Made by a program: the position numbers and the translations under genes. From Chlorops oryzae (lineage: Eukaryota > Arthropoda > Insecta > Diptera > Chloropidae): a stretch of DNA of 64,000 nucleotides. The notes under the pieces were generated by a model that was not told where the DNA came from, searched no databases, and saw only the letters and a list, made by a program, of their open reading frames with translations. Positions 1-11,457 of this stretch are shown here, one piece after another. How positions within the stretch are numbered: the stretch's first letter is position 1; each line of letters starts with the position of its first letter. Location: the NCBI GenBank assembly GCA_020466095.1, contig CM035808.1, positions 76,975,026 to 77,039,025 of the forward strand, in the 5' to 3' direction.

Positions 1-386
1 GAGATTCCCAGATTCAATTCCCGAGAAGACCAAAGGGTTGTTCGCGGACCGATCACTGATTTACGTTATCAATTGTGACTCGATTTCGATGGCTGAGGAT
101 TATTTTGGGAACTTTGAAATAAACCCGACTGGCTGCTGGAAGTTCTCACCGGAAAAGGAAGAAGTCTAGTGAATTGACACCTAACCGACTTTGACGTTTG
201 ACTAATTGCATTAGAAGCCGATCAAATTTCCTGTATTCGATTATTGCAACCCTGAGGCGCTCTAAAGCTCAATTTACAGTGCAGTGAGGAACGTCAATCA
301 CGCCTGAGGAGTTGGTACGATAGTTTCACTAAAGCTTAGTTAATTTGTGGAAAATTTTGAGCAGATTTTTTTTTCGTACCCTTACA
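1..386. other. Unassigned flank of the left 412-like fragment
   Basis: No open frame or known motif is seen here. It lies directly upstream of sequence shared with the minus-strand 412-like copy near 12.5 kb, so it could be that element's leader or unrelated DNA. The other copy diverges at this point, so this cannot be settled from the window. Confidence 0.3.
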
Positions 387-626
387 ATTCTCGAAAATAT
401 AAGTACGGAAAGAAGCCGAAGTGATTGAATTTTTTCCTATATATGTTTCTAAGAGCCAATTTCACCATGCAAGGTATGTTTGTGCTTAAGTTTTAAGACG
501 GATTGCTGGTTAAGTTCGTACTTAAGTTTTTACCAATTTCATCAAATAATTATATTGATTGTTAGCACTCTAGCAGCTGATTGGCAGCACTCTGTTTTAT
601 CAGCTGATTTTAATTTTATTTGCAAA

Positions 627-1643
627 ATGGAAGCGCGTTCGAAAAATTTTTCTGCAGGAGATCTTACACTCCTATTAGACCTAGTGAAGCAGAAAGTTGA
701 TATTATTGAATGCAAAGAAACAGATAAGGCTAATACCCACGCTAAGGATAAAGCATGGGCAGAAATTGAAGAGAGTTTAAACTCTGCTGCATCAGGACCA
801 AAACGTACACAAAAAATTCTTCGTAAAAAATATTTTAATTTAAAAACGGATTTAAAGAAACTGCTGCTGAAAAATTCTCAATTTATGGAACTGGAAGAAG
901 GCCAACGATTAAACAACAAAGGGAGTCTTTTGATGAGATGTTCAAAAAAAAATCATTCCGCAGAAACAAATTCAGGGACTCTCTTCCATATACGACAGCG
1001 ACTTTATCGAATATGTACAACAACCAGAACATGTTTTTGGAAAAAGTATGTATTTTTTATTCTATAAATACGGAATGCTTTCTTCTTCTTTAAGTTCTTT
1101 TTTTACAGATACGCAGAGCACTCAAAGAAATTCTCCCGACGTTTTTCTCCATGATCTATCAGAAGGTATTTATACATATAAAAAAAATATCGAAAAGTTA
1201 ATAGAAATAAATTAATTGTGTTTGCAGATCCATTGACTTCAGCTGCAGCTAAAAATTTCAAAAACTGGGAACGGTATGACCCAGGAATGCTGAAAAGTGA
1301 GAAGAGTAAAAAGTTGAACGTTGGAAAAACTGAAAATTCGAGCAAGAATAGTTGGTCTAAACTGGCGGAGATCAAATCGAAATGGACGCAAACGAAGCTA
1401 AGCCAGGAAGTCGAAAGTTTAAAAGCTGAACACGATCTGCGCATGGTTCAAATGACTGATAAACATGATCTACGCATGGCCTAAATGACCGAGATGCATG
1501 AAATCAAGAAGCGCATCTTGTTGGAAAAACATGAACTTGACATAAAAAACCTGAAAAATTATTTACTGCAAACTTTTACATTACTTTTAATTGAAATTAC
1601 ATTTACAACGTTGCGTATCGCCAGAAGTGTTCCTTTTATTTAA
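627..1643 (+). pseudogene. Harbinger Myb/SANT-like (zeste-like) DNA-binding accessory protein, broken
   Basis: The likely ATG at 627 opens a charged helical domain of about 90 residues (FSAGDLTLLLDLVKQKVDII and onward, with a conserved W in DKAWAEIEE) of the Myb/SANT-like type that PIF/Harbinger elements use to bind their own ends. Two short introns fit: a GT donor at 1046 with an AG acceptor at 1116 (or 1108), and 1166-1227. Exon 3 continues with LTSAAAKNFKNWERYD and a repeated MVQMTDKHDLRMA-type helix. Breaks: a one-base frameshift at about 905-922, and a TAA at 1482-1484 where the repeat expects Gln. Without that stop the frame runs to 1641-1643. In the family this protein acts with the transposase in the nucleus; here it is not functional. 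Confidence 0.75.
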
Positions 1644-1754
1644 ACTGAAAGTTTATTTTAATTTTTTACTCTTTCATCACAAATAAATTTATAATTGTTC
1701 AAAATGCTAAATAATAATTTCATTACGATAAGAGTTATCGACCTAGGAAATATT

Positions 1755-2871
1755 TCAAATTGGGAAGTTAATTGTAGCATCAATTACATCTCTTTTTTCA
1801 TCCGATATTGGTGGAGCTTCTCTGTCATTTGTTAGATTGCATATATTGTGCATTACAGCAGTTGCCACAATAATGCTTTGAACTGCCTTCATATTTATAC
1901 GAATTCTAAGAGACAAAATTGGGAAACGCCGTTTCCAAACTCCGTACAATCTCTCGGCACAGTTAAGAGTCCTAATAAGTGACTCATTGCATAATGCTTC
2001 AGCTGGCGTGTCTACCTTCGAAAGCGGTGTCATTAGATAACGGTTACAAGGATAACCACCATCCGCAACTATAACCGCGCTTCCAAATTCATTTGATTCG
2101 AATCGGCCACATATTCGTGAATTTCGAAAAATAGTGGCGTCGTTTGTTGATCAAGGCCAACGAGCCACAATGTCCATAACATTTAGGCTGCTGTCACACA
2201 ATGTTTGGACATTGTAAGAAAAAAAAACCCTTCCGGTTTCTAAAAAGTTCTGCATCTTTCCCACCTACAATGAACTTCAAATTTAAATTACAATTTACAA
2301 TTTTTTTTGAAGGCTTCGTACCAGGAGAGCTGATTTTTACATGAGTGCAATGAATAGCAGCTAGCACGCGTGGAAATTTTGCAAGTCTATAAAAATTTCT
2401 CTGCACTTGGGGTTGTTTTTCGGTTTCAACAGGGAAATGTATAAAATGTTCTCGCAACATTGCAATGTGATGCGATACTCGTCTTATGACTCTGGAAGCA
2501 GTGCTGTTCGAGACACCACTTAAATCGCCGCTAGTTCTTTGCATGCACCCAGTTGCATGACATCGTAGCGTTAACAATAACATTTCTTCAGGTGTCATCG
2601 CACGGTTTCTGGCACAATTGTACATATATTTCAAAAAACAACAACAATAAACAAGTCTTCATTACCTATTAGATGTGTGAGCTTTTTTATGTCGTATTAG
2701 TTCCAATATATTGTGGGCAGTTTTCTTTGATACACGAAATCGGAATTGGAAATCAGTTTCATCGAAGTACGAAAAAAAGCATCGTCGCTCTCTCATAATT
2801 CGCGGTCGACGATTAATAATAACTTTGATGATTGTTTCATAATCATTTTCACTATCGCTATCGCTGACCAT
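1755..2871 (-). pseudogene. HARBI1-type DDE transposase, broken
   Basis: Minus-strand pieces at 2662-2871, 2194-2634 and 1755-2033 are collinear with a DDE_Tnp_4 (HARBI1-like) transposase. The N-terminal piece has FQFRFRVSKKTAHNILELI. The middle has EEMLLLTLRCHATGC, a helix-turn-helix-like stretch (GDLSGVSNSTASRVIRRV) and AAIHCTHVKI with a catalytic-type region. The C-terminal piece has DGGYPCNRYLMTPLS and the typical ATAVMHNICN. A GT-AG intron of about 60 bp fits near 2609-2668. Damage: a stop in the STNDATIF motif near 2155 and a frameshift before 2194. The enzyme would cut at the 14-bp ends and insert at TAA; this copy cannot. Confidence 0.85.
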
Positions 2872-3239
2872 TTTACAAAATTATGTCTTTCACAAAACTA
2901 TTCTTTTTCACGAGCGTCGATGCGAAACAGCTGTTTTCAATGAAATAACTCAGAGTTGTATTCGTCAAACTTAAGTGCTCGATGCTGACCACTTAAGTAT
3001 GAGCTAAAGTACTACATGATGAAAATTAAATAACAAAACTGGGTTGCAATCCATACTTGACTTACCTTGGTGAAATTGGCTCTAAGTGCACTTTTTTGGT
3101 TTCTTAATATTATAGCGGCAAGAAGCCTAAATTTCTTTTTTTGCTCTCAATCTCTAAACGCGAAAACGTGCCGCGTTAATTGCAGTAAACCCACATCACC
3201 CGATCATCGCCACTCCATCACCCAATATCCCAGGAGTGG

Positions 3240-3752
3240 AGCACAACGATCCCACAGTCCTGCAAAGTGCTCAAGGTACGTGCCGCTTTTTCCTTATCTT
3301 TGACTTCCTCAACGAGGGAGAATTGTACAAATACAATGGTATCCTTCACAAAGGGAGAAAGCAATAAGTCATTGATAGAACAAAAACTAACAGTGAAACA
3401 TTGGTCTATTAACTATTTCAGACCATACATATATGGCAGAAAATTTTTAGTTCGAGGTGATCATACACCACTTACATATTTGTTTACATTTCAAAACCCT
3501 TCTTCAAAACTCAGTAGAATTCGTTTAGATTTAGAATAATATGATTTTGTAGTCGAGTACATTTAAGCAAAAGAAAATTGTGGTGCAGATGCATTATCTC
3601 GAATTAATATAGATCAGTTGAGAGAAATTACTGAACCAGGCAAAATTTTGGCAATAATAAGATCTCAATATCGCAAAGAAAAAACTTTGAGTGAAGAACC
3701 AATAGCACGAGAAGCCAAGAAAATTGAAAAACCACCAAGATGCTACGAAGTA
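3240..3752 (+). pseudogene. Fused leader/RNase H fragment of a 412-like pol gene
   Basis: A short frame (DPTVLQSAQGTCRFFLIFDF...) joins at about 3360 to LTVKHWSINYFRPYIYG and VRGDHTPLTYLF, the end of the RT/RNase H region of Ty3/gypsy elements. This is followed by DADALSRI-like and connector sequence (LREITEPGKILAIIRSQY). Stops interrupt it at 3364-3366, 3537-3539 and 3565-3567. The protein would degrade the RNA of the RNA-DNA hybrid during reverse transcription. The absence of the RT palm between leader and RNase H shows an internal deletion, and the same fusion occurs on the minus strand at 12103-12321. Confidence 0.65.
3497..3752 (+). repeat. Inverted repeat arm (partner 4646-4901)
   Basis: About 256 bp of RNase H/connector sequence, repeated in reverse orientation at 4646-4901 with about 10% divergence by eye. 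It is the tail-to-tail junction zone of the two 412-like copies. Confidence 0.85.
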
Positions 3753-3849
3753 TGTCAGATCAAATGTAAGATCTTAGATGTACATTAAATGTTCTATGCG
3801 ACCTTCCTACTGTACCAGTGTCTGATATTGATATGCAGTTGAAGTAAGA

Positions 3850-4898
3850 TGAGTGACACCTAGTTATTTATAAAGATCCGCAACCACCTGTTTTTTGTTG
3901 TCGGTAATGACTTTTTTCATGGGTCCGAATTGTAAGATGAACTGTTTGAAAACTGCTTTAACTCCTATGTTTGCTGACTTATTTGTTATAGGAATTTTGA
4001 GCAAATACTTGGTAAGATCGCAGACAATGGTAACTGCATACTTATTTTCACTATTTGATTTTGTTAAGGGTCCTATGGTATCGATTAAAATAGTATCAAA
4101 AGCTTGTGAAGGTGTTGGTGTAATGATAAGTGGTTCTTTAGTATTATTTTTGAGTTTGTTCAGGGTGAATTTGCTACAATTTTTAATAAAATGCTTAACA
4201 TCCCTAGTCATATTTTTCCAAAAAAAAAAGTTTTTCAGCTTTTTAAGGGTCCTAGTGACTCCAGAATGAACTCCATGAATTGGATTGTCATGACTGAACT
4301 TGAGTAGTTTCATTTGTTCTTCTTCTTGTTCTACATAGTTTATTTTGGCCGTAATTGCGATTTCTATATTTTTTATATATTTGTTTGCTAGTTCTTTGAA
4401 TGCATTTAAAGATGACGTCTTGAATATACCATCTCTCGCATTTATTTGTAACTTATCAATCCCTACTTTACAGGCTTCTCGGTCAAGCCTTTTATTAGTT
4501 CCTTAAGAGTCACTTTCCCATTGATAATGTAAGATGATATATTTATTGTAAGAAGTGTTTCTATATCATGTCTTAGAGCAACTTTTTCTTTATTTATCAA
4601 TAAAAGTAGTAATCTGACAAGTATTTTTACCTGCCTGAAATTTGATACTTCGTAGCATCTTGGTGGTTTTTCAATTTTCTGTGTTTCTTGTGCTATTGGT
4701 TCTTCACTCAAAGTTCTTTCTTTGTGATATTGAGCTCTTGTTATTGCCAAAATTTTGCTTGGTTCAGTAATTTCTCTCAACTGATCTATATTAATTCGAG
4801 ATAATGCAACTGCACCACAATTTTCTTTTGCTTAAATGTTCTCGACTACAAAATCATATTATTCTAAATCTAAACGAATTCTACTGAGTTTTGAAGAA
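3850..4898 (-). pseudogene. 412/mdg1-like pol remnant: RNase H end, connector and integrase
   Basis: Reading leftwards from 4898, the minus strand gives the RNase H tail, a connector (MREITEPSKILAITRAQYHKE, 4463-4780), then integrase (3864-4313). The integrase has HDNPIHGVHSG, a zinc-binding-like first part with the second His-Cys pair damaged (CSKFTLN in place of C-x2-C), and a catalytic core with DTILIDTIGPLTKS, YAVTIVCDLTKYLLKIP and VITDNKK. Family integrases insert the cDNA into the chromosome. It ends before the catalytic Glu region and carries stops between segments. The upstream part of the same gene lies beyond the Merlin insertion, at 12067-12321. Confidence 0.8.
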
Positions 4899-4901
4899 GG
4901 G
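4646..4901 (-). repeat. Inverted repeat arm (partner 3497-3752)
   Basis: Reverse-complement partner of the arm at 3497-3752. It belongs to the minus-strand 412-like copy and ends exactly at the Merlin target duplication. Confidence 0.85.
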
Positions 4902-5493
4902 TATTGGGAACAATTTTACTTTAGTGACATATGGGGGATTTTTTTTTTGTTTTTTCCACTTTATGTAAAATGACCCCCTGAGTCCGAATCCGCAATCCAT
5001 TTTTGGGGTTCGCGTCTGGTTTAGAAGATATAACTATTTGAAAATTTCCGGAAAAGCACGAATTTTGGGGTTATTTTGATATTTCGCGTTGGCAACCCTA
5101 TTCGGGATCATCAAAGTTTACGCGCTCGTCAAAACGAAAATTTAAAAATTTAAATTTAAAGTATTAAATAATAACTTATATACATTTCTCTGTCTCGCGC
5201 GATTCTTCTCGAGTCCATCCTCCTAAGGAACTGAGGAATTCAAGCTTCGTCGGGTGAGACGTATCATTTCCAAGTCGAAATCTATAAATTTTCCGAACTT
5301 CGACTTTCTCCACTCTTTCTTTCTCTTCATTTATCATTTCTCTCATTGTAGCTTTGTTCTTTCGCCAAAGCTGTCCAGAATAAATTTTTAGCCTATACAA
5401 GAACCACAATAAAGCTTTGAGCTCTGCCTATTACAGGCTAGACTCAAAGCTAGCCCCAGGGCAGTATTTAAATTTTGCATACTGGTACAACGT

Positions 5494-6915
5494 ATGCAAC
5501 GCGATAACTTAAAACTTCAGCCTGAAAGAAGGCACTCTTTTAGTGGCTCTAATGCCAGAAATGCTTATTTAATAGTCAAAGCGCCTGAAGTACCGCCCTC
5601 GCAAAATCATCCCACTGCTCACACGGAATTATCCAAAACAAAAACCAACAAGACTGCGAGATCAACAACAGAGGTTGAGCTTTCTGTTAACAGCGGTTCA
5701 AAAGCTCCTGCTAATAACGTAGGTGATCCAGCAGTGCAGACAGGCATGGATCGCTACACTAAGATTAAAAGGAAACTTAGCCCACAGAAATCCAATGTGG
5801 GTAAAGCGAAAATAAATAAAACAAAATCTGACGCTAACCCATCGAACGCTTTTAGTGGAAATAGATTTGCGGCTCTAAGCACAGAGCCCACTGAGACTTC
5901 TGATACATCAAAGGATGGTGGAAAAAAATCACCGAAACCGCCTCCAGTATATCTTAGAGAGCGTAGCTCCAACAATTTGGTCACGAGCCTGACTCAGTTA
6001 ATTGGAAAGGAGTCCTTCTACATCATGCTCCTTACTAGAGGAAATGTTCATGAGACCAAAATTCAGGTCTATAATGTAAATAATTACAGAATTGTCACTA
6101 AATTCCTTAACGACAACAAAAAAGCTACTACACGTATCAGCTTAAAAGCAGCAAAGGCCTTAGTGTAGTTATTAAAGGCATTGAATCAGATGTAAATCCT
6201 GTGGAAATTAAACAAGCCCTAGAAGAAAAAGGCTTTAAAATTAGGAACGTAATGAATATTTTCAATAGGAATTAAACCCCACAGCCGATGTTCAAAGTAG
6301 AACTTAGCCCGGACAACTTAAAACAAAAAAAAAAATTAGACTCATCCAATCTACGGACTACAATATCTTCTCCACCGTAGAGTTGTAATAGAAGAACCTC
6401 ATAAGCGTACTGGCCCTGTCCAATGTATTAATTGCCAAGAATATGGCCATACTAAGTCCTACTGTACCCTACGCATGGTCTGCGTCGTTTGCGGAGAATT
6501 TTACAATTCTGCAAATTGTAATAAAAATAAAACTGACAAAAAGTGCAGCAACTGTGGTGGAGATCACACAGCAAATTATAGGGGATGTCCAGTATATAAA
6601 GAACTAAAAAATCGTATGTCAGAAAAAAAGCAAGCCAGTCGTAATAATCCGAATCAAAATGCATTCCAAAACCCAATTTTCTCACAACCTAATAAATCCA
6701 GCGTTCCAGTGACTAATAAAATGTCCTATGCAAATGTTGCTAGCTCTGCCATAAGTGCCCATTCTGCCCCTCAACAGCAGAACGGTAGCTTAGAATCCAT
6801 GTTAGTCAGTCTGACACAGTGTATGACACATTTTATGTCGCAAATGCAAAACACACTCCAGGAGTTACTAAGAGCACAAAACCAGTTGCTCCAAATTTTA
6901 ACTGCACAAAAATGA
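5494..6915 (+). pseudogene. Jockey ORF1 (nucleic-acid-binding gag-like protein), broken
   Basis: The first ATG is at 5494. The N-terminal third is low-complexity (SRSTTEVELS-type, then MDRYTKIKRK). It is followed by the conserved PPPVYLRERSSNNLV and a Pre-C2HC region (RGNVHETKIQ), then three zinc-knuckle-like motifs: CINCQEYGHTKSYC, CVVCGEFYNSANC and CSNCGGDHTANYRGC. The protein would coat LINE RNA. Compared with intact copy 2 (16437-18014), it has a frameshift at about 6118-6124, an in-frame TAA near 6274 and a frameshift in the poly-A run at about 6325-6337. The ORF ends TGA at 6913-6915, overlapping the ORF2 ATG. Confidence 0.88.
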
Positions 6916-9594
6916 GTTTATTTATTATATCCTCATGGAATGCAAATGGTATAAATCAGCGTAAGCTAGAATTATCACATTTCCTCTCAAACTACTCTAT
7001 CGATGTGATGCTTATTTCGGAGACACATCTAACAGATAAAAATAATTTTTCGCTATCAGGCTATAAATTTTACAAAACAAACCACCCCGATGGGAAAGCA
7101 CATGGAGGAACAGGTATATTGATTCGTAATAGAATTAAACATTTCCCTGTTGAACTTTTCGCAAAAAATTACTTCCAAGCAACTTCAGTTTCTATTGAAA
7201 CTTGTGGTGCAAATTTCATTTTGTCAGCAATATATTGCCCTCCACGATTCTCAGTCAGCGAAAATCACTTTAATGAATTTTTCAACACCCTTGGAACTAA
7301 ATTTTTAGCAGCAGGCGATTATAATGCAAAACACACCCATTGGGGCTCTCGTCTGATCTCTCCAAGGGGTAGACAATTATACAACACACTGATAAATAGC
7401 TCCAGTACTCTAGGATTTATTTCGCCTGGACATCCCACGTATTGGCCAACAGATCGAAATAAAATACCAGATCTCATAGACTTTGCCATTACAAGAGGCT
7501 TTGATAATTCGCGTATCTCAACGTCGATTTGCTACGAAATGTCCTCAGATCATTGTCCTCTACTAATACAAATTTCAGAAAACATAAGAACAACATGCCC
7601 CCCTTTTAGACTGACCACTTCAAAAACGAATTGGGTTAGTTATAAAAAGTATGTTGCAACACACATACACTCCGAATATACAATATGTAATGAAAGTCAA
7701 ATCGATGAAGCGGCAGCAACCCTGAATTCAATATTAACTTCAGCGGCGGAGCATTCTACCCCAAAAACCTTTGAGCCTGCCGTTAGAAATTTTCATCATA
7801 CTAATAGTCATATTGAAAGATTATTGCGCGAAAAACGTAGATTGAGAAGAGAACGGCAACAACATAGGTCCCCTGGCAGTAAAGCTAGACTCAATACAGC
7901 TTCAAAGCAACTTAAAACTGCTCTTCAAAAAGACCAAGACAGGAAAAACTATAATTTCATTTCAAATCTTGCTCCTAATAGCACGTCGAAAGAGTCATTA
8001 TGGCGAGCTCTCAAAATAAAAAATTCACCCATAGAACATGAATCTCCCTTAAGGAATTCAATAGGAAACTAGGGCAAGAATTGATGAGGAAAAAGCGTCA
8101 GTCTTTGCTCAACACTTGTGCTCAGTTTTTCTACCAAACCCACCGGTAAACGGCCTTAAATTTCCCCTCTGCGAGGTGAACAACCAAATTATCCCTATAA
8201 AATTTAATGCCAATGAAATAAAATGCATAATTAAGGAAAATTTTTGCGAGAAAAAATCTCCAGGCTATGACTATATAACCCCAAAAATGATCAAGGAATT
8301 GCCCTACATTGCTCTTACGTACACAGCACGACTTTTTGATGCTATTGTGAGCTTCTCCTACTTCCCTGTGATATGGAAAGAATCGGTCATCATGATGATA
8401 CTGAAGCCCGGAAAAGACCCGACGACAGCCAGCTCATATCGCCCAATAAACCTTCTCCCCTGCTTATCTAAGCTCTTTGAAAAAGCTCTTCTTATAAAAA
8501 TAACGCCATACATCCACGAGAATAACTTAATCCCTGCTCATCAATTTGGCTTTAGAAAAAAACATGGAACTATTGAACAGGTAAATCGAATCACTCGTGA
8601 AATTCGTAACGCCTTCGAAAAAAAAGAATATTGTTCTGCAATATTCCTAGATATCGCTCAAGCTTTCGACAAAGTGTGGCATGGGGGTCTTATTGCTAAA
8701 ATAAAGTCCCTACTCCCTCAAAATATTCACGAAATTCTTATATCATACCTCCAAAATAGATTCTTTAGAGTAAGAGTTAATGAATTTATAACGGAAAAAT
8801 TTGAAATTAAAGCTGGAGTCCCGCAAGGCAGTGTATTAGGCCCCTCTCTTTACCTTCTTCTAACAGCCGACATCCCCACTAGTGATAATATTGTAATGTC
8901 AACTTTTGCTGACGACACAGCAATATTGAGCTGCCACCGCGATCCCATGGAAGCATCAAGAATCCTACAAGAACATATGCAATTAATTGAAAATTGGCTC
9001 TCTACCTGGCGAATTAATGTAAACGAAGGTAAATGTAAACACATTACATTTACGCTAAGAAGAGGTATAAGCCCTGTTTTTCTCCTTAAAGGAGTATCCA
9101 TCCCCCAAGTAAATAGTGTAATCTACTTAGGAGTCCACTTAGATAAACGATTAACTTGGCGAAAGCACATCGAAACAAAGAGGACCAATCTGAAACTTAA
9201 AGCATCAAAAATTCACTGGCTAATTAACTATCGCTCCCCTCTTAATATGGAGTATAAAGTTCTGTTATATAATAGTGTATTAAAGCCAATCTGGTCTTAT
9301 GGCATTGAGTTGTGGGGAAATGCCTGCGCATCCTCTATAGAAATAATCCAAAGAGCTCAATCGAAAATTCTTAGAATCATTACAGGTGCTCCATGGTACA
9401 TACGTAATGAAAGCATTCACCGCGATCTGCAAGTCCCACTTATTAAGGACGAAATCGTTCGCCTAAAATCATCCTATCATGAGAAGCTAAGGAATCACTC
9501 GAATCAGCTGGCAAGAAGCCTTAACAGTACAACACGTCGAACACGGTTAAGAAGAAAGGACCTTCCGTCCGCTTCTATTATTTTGGAAACATAA
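6912..9594 (+). pseudogene. Jockey ORF2 (AP endonuclease and reverse transcriptase), one frameshift
   Basis: The ATG at 6912 begins MSLFIISSWNANGINQRKLE. The APE-type endonuclease (residues about 1-230) keeps N (WNANG), E (ISETHL), AAGDYNAKH and SSDHCPL. The RT has KSPGYDYITPKM, SYRPINLLPCLSK, IFLDIAQAFDKVWHGG, GVPQGSVLGP and the catalytic TFADDTA. The thumb contains YLGVHLDKRLTW. The only clear lesion is one extra base at about 8070-8073 (TAGG where copy 2 implies TGG), which stops the first frame at 8072; the second frame resumes and runs to 9594. The protein would nick the target and prime reverse transcription there. Confidence 0.9.
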
Positions 9595-9612
9595 CACCGA
9601 TACTCTGTTATC

Positions 9613-9916
9613 TGCACCTCGCTCGTGCATGTCAGACGTTTGGCCAATTAAGGCATCATACAGATTGAGGCACCTCGCTTGTGCACGCTCAACACTCAAT
9701 GCTCCTAACTACCATCAGAGTAGCCGTTCCAGCCAATCAATTTTACGCACCTTGCTCGTGCGCACCGTACGCTTATCCAACCAAGGATTCACTAAACTTG
9801 ACGCACCTCGCTCGTGCATGATCAAGACTCATCCTACCAACGGATTCACTAAGCTTGACGCACCTCGCTCGTGCATGATCAAGACTCATCCTAGCAACGG
9901 ACGCGGCTTAACAGTA
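9613..9916 (+). repeat. Tandem repeats in the jockey copy 1 3' UTR
   Basis: The motif GCACCTCGCTCGTGCA recurs at 9613, 9670, 9747 (variant), 9803 and 9860, with spacings of 57, 77, 56 and 57 bp. The last two 57-bp units are almost identical. It lies between the ORF2 stop and the poly(A) end. Confidence 0.85.
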
Positions 9917-10100
9917 ATAAGTCCTCAGCAGCCCAGTTTCTCAAATAGAGGCCCGTTGGGATCAAAAATATTATATCTCTGTATAAATAGTTAAGTTATA
10001 TTTAAAAAATAAGATTTGATTAATTACTGTTAGTTCCCACCCAAAGGAAGATACAGTAAAGAGAAGCAAAAATTAAAAAAAAAAAAAAATTTTGATATTT

Positions 10101-10339
10101 GCGGCGTTGCCAGACTATTCGATTTGCATTTAAAAGCAAAACTAAGAAAATTTTGTATGAAATGTTGCCATATTTATAAAAAGTGTGGAATTAATTTCTA
10201 CTATATATAAAAAATGTATTAATGAAGCAAATAAACACAATTGAAATAAAGGAAATATAAAAGTGTTTTATTTTGCAACAATCGGAGTTGATTTTTAAGG
10301 AGTTTTTGGGTATTATTAAAAATTATAGGAAATTAAAGG
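10101..10339 (+). other. Merlin 5' non-coding segment
   Basis: AT-rich sequence between the jockey insertion and the first recognisable Merlin coding sequence. No ORF or motif is assigned. Confidence 0.4.
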
Positions 10340-11457
10340 AACAAAATGGCAGCGCTAAGAAACGCACTGTTAAGAATTCCGTTATATTCATCAACTGCGA
10401 AAATTCTTGAAAACGCAAGCACAAGATGAACACAATTTTTGATATTTTTAATATTTTTGACGCGAATGTAACTGGAGATGTGTCCTCTCGCATAGGAATG
10501 ATGTCGTTGACGGTCATACGTGGAAGTGCACTTAAACACATCCCAACGGAAAGAAGAATATGATGCAGTGCACGAAGAGTGTGCCGATCCGTCGAAATAC
10601 GTTTTTCGATGGTTCCCACCTATCTCTTTGCCAAATTGTATCTTTTACTTTCCTATGGGTACAGAACCTCCCCTTGAGCCACATAACCTCAACCATCAAA
10701 ACTTCGTCGAAAACCGCAGTGGACTGGAGTTCCTTCCACCGAGAGGTCGTGATTTACAAAATGCTGGAGCATCACGATAGGATCGGTAAGTTTTCATTGA
10801 ATATATGACTATATTTTTAATGAGCAAAATCTTTAGGGGGCGTAGGCAAGATCGTCGAATTAGACGAGTCGAAGTCCGGACGGAGTAAATACCACAGGGG
10901 CCATCGTGTCGAAGGCCAGTGGGTAGTTGGCGGTGTGGAGAGAGAGAGAGGCATTTGTTTTCTGCGTTCCGGTTGAAAAACGCGATGTGCACACGCCAAT
11001 ACCCATCATCAAGGAAGGGATCGAGCCGGGAACAACGATAGTGTCGGATTGCTGGAAAGTATGTTCGAAATGAAATCAATTGGACTCAATACTAAAAAAA
11101 ATTTATTTTTAGGCATACGATTGGCTGGAGGCAGAGGGTTACTTCCACTTAACCGTGAATCATTCGAAAAATTTCAAAAATCCTGAAACCGGTGCGCACA
11201 CAAATACCATTGAATCGATGTGGCGGCATGCGAAAGCATTTTTGCCAAATTATTGTCGGAAGAAGTCTTTCTTTCGAGGTAATTGGGCGAAATTCATGTT
11301 TTTGCGGGGGTGTAGAGTGAAAAGTTTGGATCCGTTTGTGGAATTTTTTAAGGTAGCTGTAGAAGTATACCAACCCGTTAGGGAGCGGCTCCTTTCAGAT
11401 GACGAATCCGACTCTAGCTACGCCATTGAAATCAATGATGACGAAGAGGGAAATTGA
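10340..11457 (+). pseudogene. Merlin (ISXO2/IS1016-type) DDE transposase, broken
   Basis: The conserved pieces in order are: a short N-terminal part (MSLTVIRGSALKHIP), MQCTKSVPIRRNTFFDGSHL, LSHITSTIKTSSKTAVDW, GKIVELDESKSGRSKYHRGH with RVEGQWVVGGVERE, EGIEPGTTIVSDCWKAYDW, and LTVNHSKNFKNPETGAHTN with TIESMWRHAK. These carry the expected acids: D in DES, D in SDCW, and E in NTIESMW. Two introns fit GT-AG (10786-10836 and 11059-11112) and restore the frame. Frameshifts lie at about 10560 and 10950-10970. The tail is acidic (DDESDSSYAIEINDDEEGN) and ends at 11457. The family catalyses cut-and-paste with 8-9 bp duplications, matching the flanks. The exact start is not visible. Confidence 0.88.

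Larger units (their letters stand above)
450..3085. mobile_element. PIF/Harbinger DNA transposon with TAA target duplication
   Basis: The element proper is 453-3082 (2630 bp). It begins GAGCCAATTTCACC and ends GGTGAAATTGGCTC, a perfect 14-bp terminal inverted repeat, and both ends are flanked by TAA (450-452 and 3083-3085). A 3-bp TWA duplication is the rule for this superfamily. It carries the two usual genes on opposite strands, a Myb/SANT-like DNA-binding protein and a HARBI1-type transposase; both are broken. The uninterrupted target is present in the minus-strand copy near 12450. Confidence 0.93.
387..3752 (+). mobile_element. 412/mdg1-like Ty3/gypsy fragment, plus copy, split by Harbinger
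   Basis: Positions 387-452 and 3083-3752 match the reverse complement of about 12531-12067 plus 4901-4646, so they are two parts of one LTR-retrotransposon derivative interrupted by the Harbinger element. The right part runs from a leader-like region straight into RNase H coding sequence, and the same fusion is seen in the minus copy. Reverse transcriptase is therefore missing from this derivative. The fragment stops at about 3752, facing the minus-strand copy. Confidence 0.7.
5073..10100 (+). mobile_element. Jockey-clade LINE, copy 1, full length but decayed
   Basis: The element is about 5085-10088. It is flanked by a 12-bp duplication, attttgatattt, at 5073-5084 and 10089-10100. The start (GTTGGCAACCCTATTCGG) resembles the start of copy 2 (CTGGCAACCCTGGTCG), which supports full length. 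The order is: a 5' UTR of about 410 bp; ORF1 (gag-like) and ORF2 (endonuclease-RT) overlapping by ATGA; a 3' UTR with tandem repeats; and a poly(A) end at about 10076-10088. Both ORFs carry frameshifts and stops, so the copy is dead. Confidence 0.9.
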
